Assembly: GCA_946902875.1 (NCBI GenBank)
Contig: OX336338.1
Location: 7,245,971 to 7,309,970 of the forward strand
From: Nematopogon swammerdamellus
Lineage: Eukaryota; Arthropoda; Insecta; Lepidoptera; Adelidae
DNA: 64,000 nucleotides
Reading direction: 5' to 3'
Each line of letters begins with the position of its first letter. Within the stretch, counting starts at the first letter, position 1. The position numbers and the translations under genes are program-made. The notes beneath the pieces were generated by a model. The model saw only the letters and a list, made by a program, of their open reading frames with translations, did not search any database and was not told the DNA's origin. Of this stretch, positions 58,576 through 64,000 are shown piece by piece.

Positions 58576-58756
58576 CTAGAGGCGAGAGTCTCGCCGGGTA
58601 GAGTGACGACTGGCGTGCCGGTCCACAGCACGTCCATGCTGGTGGTGTGGCCGTTGCAGAGCGGCGTGTCCAGGCAGACGTCCGCGAGCTGACCGCGCCG
58701 CACGTGCTCCTCCTTCGCCGCCACGTTCGAGAACAGGATCCTCCCAGGCGGCAGAC
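58576..58756 (-). CDS. sxc: O-GlcNAc transferase exon, UDP-binding region
   Basis: Encodes [20 protein letters not shown], then [20 protein letters not shown] and [26 protein letters not shown] is the nucleotide-binding motif of the C-terminal GT41 lobe. The 181-bp length fits split codons at both ends (G-GT for Gly, AG-G for Arg). Donor GTAACT starts at 58575; acceptor AG is 58758-58757. Confidence 0.96.
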
Positions 58757-59536
58757 CTTCGCACCGAAAGGCACATTTCTAGATTCGTACGACACGTGAT
58801 GTGAGCATTATGTTCTACTCCCAACTGTACCCGTAAAATAAAAAAACTGTACTACCCGTTGTCCTCTGCAGCAGTCTACGGAATAGCGCAGGGGACTGTA
58901 TAGCATGGACGGCCTAACCTGAGGCCGCACACACATACATTTCTCTAATACAGATGCTTGACATGCGCATAAACATGGCCTGAGCACTACTACACTCGCA
59001 GAATTTTATGCTCACCGTCATGCGTGAATGTATTTGTACGCCTCAGGTTAGAACGAACGACCTATACCTACCTACATTCAAGTGTATGTACATTGTGTAG
59101 TACATTGTAAGTGTATTATTATTCTAGTGAATAAAGAATTTTTACTTTTTTGAATTTTTTCATGTTATAACTGTCAGTCCTAGCTACTCTCTGTTACTTA
59201 CTTAGAGTAGCTACTCTCTCTCACTCTCTGTTCTACATTATAAACTGACTCTTTCCTGCTTTCAAAGTGTTGGTACGTAAGTAGGTAGGTGAAGCCTAAG
59301 ACTCCTCCTTGTGGCAAGCCAATGCCAATCCCATTAACAATATAAAAATGTGTAAGTTCAGTTATAAAAAGTGACAAGTAGCATAGCTGTAAGTCTACGA
59401 AGATTACTTTGTGAGATCACTAACAGCCAGAGGGTCACAAACAGCCAGAGGAGCACTAACCCCACATATGGCTAAAAAAAAAACCCCCACAAAATCATTA
59501 GAAAAAGGTCCTGCTGCATACACTATATATGCGTAC
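58757..59536 (-). other. Ogt intron
   Basis: AT-rich intron of 780 bp with no recognised repeat or exon. Confidence 0.75.
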
Positions 59537-61063
59537 CTAGTTGCTGGGCGGTAGCTTGCAGGTTGGGTTCACCGACGGCCGGAAAGCGAAGCAGCCACAT
59601 CACAGAGTTGGGCACGTGCTTCAGGATATGTACCCACATGTGCAGAGTCGACGGATCTATCTTGTACAGCTGGTTGAAGTTGCAGTAGACGATGGCGTCG
59701 TCCGGCAGCCCGTACTGCTGGCGAGTTGTGATGACGATCGTCTGAGGAACCTCCTCGCCCGTCGCCGCCTTATTGTTGGTCTGTGTGGTGGCCAAGCCAT
59801 TCTGCACCACCACTCCGTTGAGAGATGTCTGCACTTGCCCGGAAGCGATCATCGTCTCGATGGGCGTCGTGGTCGGCAGCTCTGCCACCTTCATCGAGAT
59901 CTCGACGGGTCGCGCCGCCCGCACCACCTCGCGCACCTCCTTCACCGACGTACTGTCCACCAGCGGCGACAAGTCTGTGGCATTGATGACGGCCACGTTG
60001 TCGGCCAGCCCGCCTGTGCGGTTCATGTCGCTCACGATCAGCCTCTCCTGCAGATGTGGGAACATTTGCTTGTGATCTCCTACGAAGAATGTGTTGGGCA
60101 TGTAAGCCAACTTCTCGCTGTATTGACTAGCCAACTCGAGCGGAGAAGTGACGGCGTCCGTTATCAGGTAATCCATGAAGCTGGCGCCGCTGGTGCCCGG
60201 GTAACCGAGCCACATCACCTGCACGGGCGCCGGGCGCAGCGCAAAGATCTCATTCCTCGCACCCTTCGTGTACCCATTCATATTGACGAGAATATTGATA
60301 CCATCCGCATTTATCATGTCGGCCGCTTTCCCGTTGCATGGCATCTGCGATAGGTCGGTGAAGTGTTCCGCTTCTCTGGCTATCTTGGATCGGAATGTAG
60401 TTCCGTCGTCGGGACTCAGCGCGTAGCAGAAAATTTCTACTTTGGACCGGTCGTGCAAACCAGGAACTGATTGCATCAAATGCGACGTGGGATGATTGCC
60501 AAAATCGCTGCTTACATATCCGATACGCAGCCGCCCTTGTAACTCGCGGCTGTATTTATATGGAGCTTTATGAAGCACGTTTACCTTCTCTAGACACAAA
60601 TTAGCGTGACGAGCTGCGATCGCTTTTCGGAAATCGTGAGATAGAGGATAGAGCATTGAGTGGTGCGGGTGGACAGAAGGCAACCGATTTTTCTCCAACT
60701 GCTCAGCTACAATGCTGACCAACTTCTTCATACGAGCTTCGTAATCTGTCCAGTCGCAAACTATTTGCAGGCAGTGCGCTAGGTTACAGTAGGCGTCTGG
60801 GAAGTCCGGTTTTAACTTGAGGGCTGTTCTGTACGACTGTATGGCTTCTGGAATGTTGCCCGAATCTTTGTGAATACTAGCCAAGTTGCTGTGAGCGTCG
60901 GCGAACGCTGGATTGATCTGGATTGCGCGAGTGTAACATTGGAGTGCACCAGCGACATCTTGCATTTCCTTCAACGTGTTCCCCATGTTGCTGTACGCAT
61001 CCGCAAAGCTGGGCTGGATGCGGATAGCCTCCTTGTAATGCATCAGAGCTTCGTTCAGTTTCC
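59537..61063 (-). CDS. sxc: O-GlcNAc transferase large exon (TPR end, catalytic core)
   Basis: A 1527-bp exon. It starts with TPR repeats ([32 protein letters not shown], then [20 protein letters not shown]). The transition helix and the N-terminal catalytic lobe follow ([20 protein letters not shown] with the conserved active-site His). Next are the intervening domain and the start of the C-terminal lobe with [20 protein letters not shown], holding the conserved Gln and Lys that contact UDP. The insect-type intervening segment includes Thr/Val-rich sequence around [17 protein letters not shown]. Exon ends CTA G before GTACGC; acceptor ATTTCAG ends at 61064. No damage seen. Confidence 0.97.
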
Positions 61064-61171
61064 CTGAAATAATGTTACGTATTAACAACATGTATGTGGC
61101 AACCACAGCGGCAATCTAACCCAGAGCATTGTTTAGGAAACACGATGATAGTTGTAAGATGCTAATGTCAC
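61064..61171 (-). other. Short Ogt intron
   Basis: A 108-bp intron, donor GTGACA (61171) to acceptor TTTCAG (61064). It restores the LQQQG-KLNEAL junction. Confidence 0.95.
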
Positions 61172-61566
61172 CTTGCTGCTGGAGTACGGAGGCGAGGTTG
61201 CTGTGAGCGGCCGCGAACTCCGGGAAGACCTCGAGCGCTTTGAGGTAGAGCCTGGTGGCCTCCTCGATGTAGCCCTGCTCTCGCTTGATGTTGGCGAGGT
61301 TGTTGAGTGAGTCGGCGTGCGAGGGGCACAGCCGGAGCGCTGTGTTGTAGCACTCCTCCGCCTCGGCCACCTGGCCCTTCTCCTTGAGCGCATTGGCCAG
61401 GTTGCAGAAGGCATCGGGGAAGTTGGGCTGTAGCTCGATGGCCCGCCGGTAAGTGTCGATGGCGAGGTCTATGAGGCCCTGCTCGTAGTACACGCACGCC
61501 AGGTTGCCGTGCACCACCGCATTGTTGGGCGACAAGTTCAGCGCGCGCAGGTACGCTGCTACCGCC
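61172..61566 (-). CDS. sxc: O-GlcNAc transferase exon, TPR superhelix
   Basis: Encodes several TPR units of the substrate-recruiting superhelix: [60 protein letters not shown] and [20 protein letters not shown], ending SVLQQQ-G. Each has the N-P/A-x-N-L-A pattern of OGT TPRs. Acceptor AACAG ends at 61567. The earlier TPR exons and start codon lie beyond the right edge, across an intron carrying the inverted X copy 3. Confidence 0.96.
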
Positions 61567-62121
61567 CTGTTGTAAACCACCATCAACATCTTTACACAAC
61601 ATTTCTAGTTTTTCTTACCGTTTTGTTTGCAACATATTTTCTTACAGTAATTTCCACCTCTAAAACATTTACCCTTCACACAACAATAGCTAGGTAGGTG
61701 TACCTACTCTCTAATTTATGTGTGTGTGTGTGTTTTTTGTTTCATTCTGATAGTTACATGCAATGTATACAAAGGTGACAAATGTTTCACCTTCATAGAA
61801 TAGGAGACAAGTTTTCAGTTCGAAGGTCGAACTCCTACATATGTACAAGTGTCACAAGAAAACATAACATGGCATAATACTTACTGCTATAAAATTATAA
61901 ATTTCCCTCGGCCAGAGGCCCATTCCCCAAACGGTCCAGTTTTATTTACGTGGCGACCACTCATTACAGAAATATGTACATACTCTCATATCAAGGCTAG
62001 CATAATATGCTCACATGATTAACAGATGTTTACGATCAATATGTTAAGATGATGCAAGCACCGCTAAACGGTGACTTGTAATTAGTGCAGTTATAGTAAT
62101 AGAATGTTGAGCTTGTCTCGA
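61567..62121 (-). other. Ogt intron, unique part
   Basis: Intron upstream of the exon at 61172-61566. A GT run lies at 61720-61732. No exon recognised before X copy 3 begins. Confidence 0.7.
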
Positions 62122-64000
62122 TTTTTACCCGACTACGGCGAAGCAAAAAGGAGGGTTATGTGTTTGACCGGTATGTATGTATGTATGTATGTATGTATGT
62201 ATGTATGTATGTATGTATGTTCATCTGTTCCCTCATAACTTCTAAACTACTTATCACAATTTGACAAATGAGGTATCGTTGAAAGCGTCTTGATCGTCCG
62301 CTGGTTATAGGCTATGTGACGTCACACAAAATTGACTATGGCGCCCTCTAGATGACAAAAAGTCATGATCTAAAAAAAATTTTTTTTTTAATGATGCCGT
62401 GTTGGGTATCAAATGAAAGGGCTTAATTAGCACATTTCAAAAATATATATATTGTTAGCTATTGCTTTCGGATTTGCTTGCATGCACCCGATAATTGGTA
62501 ATAATTTCTAAATAAAATAAAATCAGGCCTCATTCCATACATATATACATACATATCACAGACGCTGAATCCCGACAATCGGGGTAAGCAGAGTAATCGG
62601 TGTTGTGCTGCAAGAACTCTTGTCAATTACAGCACAACACCGACCACCACGTTTTGCAAAGGATTCGAACAAGATTAAATCGATCAAGCAGCAAGTATGG
62701 CACGAAGACCCACCTGCTGCATGACTCGGTGGAAGTACCGTGCCAAGGTGAGAGGTGGCGAGCCCGTCGCCCTTTAGCACGGCATCTTGTCCTTATCCCT
62801 TAGTCGCCTTTTACGACATGCATGGGGAGAGATGCAGTGGGGATATTCTTTTTAAGTATCGACCCCACACGGTACTCGGCCTCATTCCAAACCTACCCAA
62901 ATACATCCTACTTAAAACCATCTTAATATTATAAACGCGAAAGTTTGTAAATGAGTTGCGTTCAGGAAGACGATAAACCTACTCAAAGAAAATAAGTAAC
63001 TAAGGGCGAGGCAGAAGGCCGAGCTGCGTTCAGGAAGTAGATAAACCTTCTTAAAGACAGTTAGTAACTGAGGGCGAGGCCGAAGGCCGAGCTGCGTTCG
63101 GGAAGACTATAAACCTTCTCGAAGAAAGTAAGTAATAAAGGGCGAGGCCGAGGGCCGAGCTGCGTTCAGGAAGACGATAAACTTTCTCGAAGACAGTAAG
63201 TAACTATGGGCGAGGCCGAAGGCCGATCTGCGTTCAGGAAGAGGATAAACCATCTTTAAGAAAGTAAGTAACCAAGGGCGAGGCCGAAGGCCGAGCTGCG
63301 TTCGGGAAGCCTAAACATTCTCGAAGAAAGTAAGTAATAAAGGGCGAGGCCGAGGGCCGAGCTGCGTTCAGGAAGACGATAAACTTTCTCGAAGACAGTA
63401 AGTAACTATGGGCGAGGCCGAAGGCCGATCTGCGTTCAGGAAGAGGATAAACCATCTTTAAGAAAGTAAGCAACAAAGGGCGAGGCCGAAGACCGAGCTG
63501 CGTTCAGGAAGAGGATAACCTTTTCGAAGAAAGTAAGTAACAGAGGGCGAGTCAGAAGATCGAGCTGCGTTCAGGAAGACTATAATCATCTCGAAGAAAG
63601 TAACTTCTTAGCTACTTATTTCGAAAAAGAATTATCCTCTTCCTGAACGCATCTCGACCTTCGGCCTCGCCCATAGTTAAGTACTGTCTACGAGAAGGTT
63701 TATAGTCTTCTCGAACGCAGCTCGGCCTTCGGCCTCTCCCTTAGTTACTTACTGTTTACGAGAAGGTTTATAGTCTTCCCGAACGCAGCTCGGTCTTCGG
63801 CCTCGCCCTTTTTTAATTACTTTCTTAAAGATGGTTTATCCTCTTCATGAACGCAGCTCGGCCTTCGGCCTCTCTTATATACTTACTGTCTTCGAGAAAG
63901 TTTATCATCTTCCTGAACGCAGCTCGGCCTTCGGCCTCGCCCTTTGTTACTTACTTTCTTCGAGAAGGTTTATAGTCTTCCCGAACGCAGCTCGGCCTTC
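62122..64000. mobile_element. Element X, copy 3, inverted, runs off the window
   Basis: Reverse complement of 48864-50738, starting TTTTTACCCGACTACGGCG. It includes the microsatellite, modules B and A and at least 16 of the 68-bp units in opposite orientation. Differences seen are one microsatellite unit (4 bp) and a substitution near 63977/48895. It lies inside an Ogt intron and its far end is outside the window. Confidence 0.9.

Noticed and set aside
59541..60353. 270-residue plus-strand frame opposite Ogt
   Set aside because: It is the antisense shadow of the conserved catalytic exon; the reverse strand encodes the recognisable protein.
61133..61602. Arg/Pro- and Gln/Gly-rich frames overlapping the TPR exon
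   Set aside because: Alternative frames of a GC-rich TPR exon, without independent support.

Overview
The window is nuclear DNA from an insect, most probably a moth or butterfly (Lepidoptera). Two conserved, intron-rich genes converge from the edges. The gaps are packed with short interspersed repeats, foldback elements and DNA transposons of the kind seen in lepidopteran genomes. There is no bacterial organisation, and the long frames outside the real exons are shadows or repeat artefacts.

Left (1-9.3 kb): the last five exons of an Rdl-type GABA-gated chloride channel gene, + strand (200-9327). They cover the end of the ligand-binding domain, TM1-TM4 and the stop codon, and every splice site and phase is consistent. 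Right (54.1-61.6 kb): the last five exons of O-GlcNAc transferase (sxc/Ogt), - strand. They cover TPR repeats, both catalytic lobes and the stop; the gene continues beyond the right edge.

Middle (9.3-54 kb): no host gene was recognised. It holds foldback MITEs, SINE-like mosaics, mariner remnants and a foldback element with an amplified 117-bp core (21.2-22.0 kb). It also holds an unclassified repeat, here called element X: a 400-bp palindrome, head-to-head arrays of a 68-bp unit, and a SINE-like tail ending GTAGTCGGGTAAAAA. X occurs at 25.5-27.85 kb, 47.6-50.7 kb and, inverted, from 62.12 kb to the window end. The last two are nearly identical mirror copies flanking most of the Ogt exons.

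The main discovery candidate is a 19.7-kb DNA transposon (27852-47581) inserted in the first X copy. It has 13-bp terminal inverted repeats (CCCTAGTAGCAAT), an apparent CC target duplication and the undisturbed target visible in the other X copies. Large subterminal arrays lie at both ends (91-bp units left, about 110-bp units right). It carries two minus-strand genes: an intact 727-residue transposase of the EnSpm/CACTA-like type, and a nine-exon gene for a DUF4806-type protein whose last exon overlaps the transposase start by 101 nt in another frame. Four mini-exons of the DUF4806 gene look like duplicates of one another. The element has itself been invaded by hAT elements, LINE and SINE fragments and tandem duplications.

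All calls come from reading sequence. Family names rest on recognised motifs, and no database search or alignment program was run.
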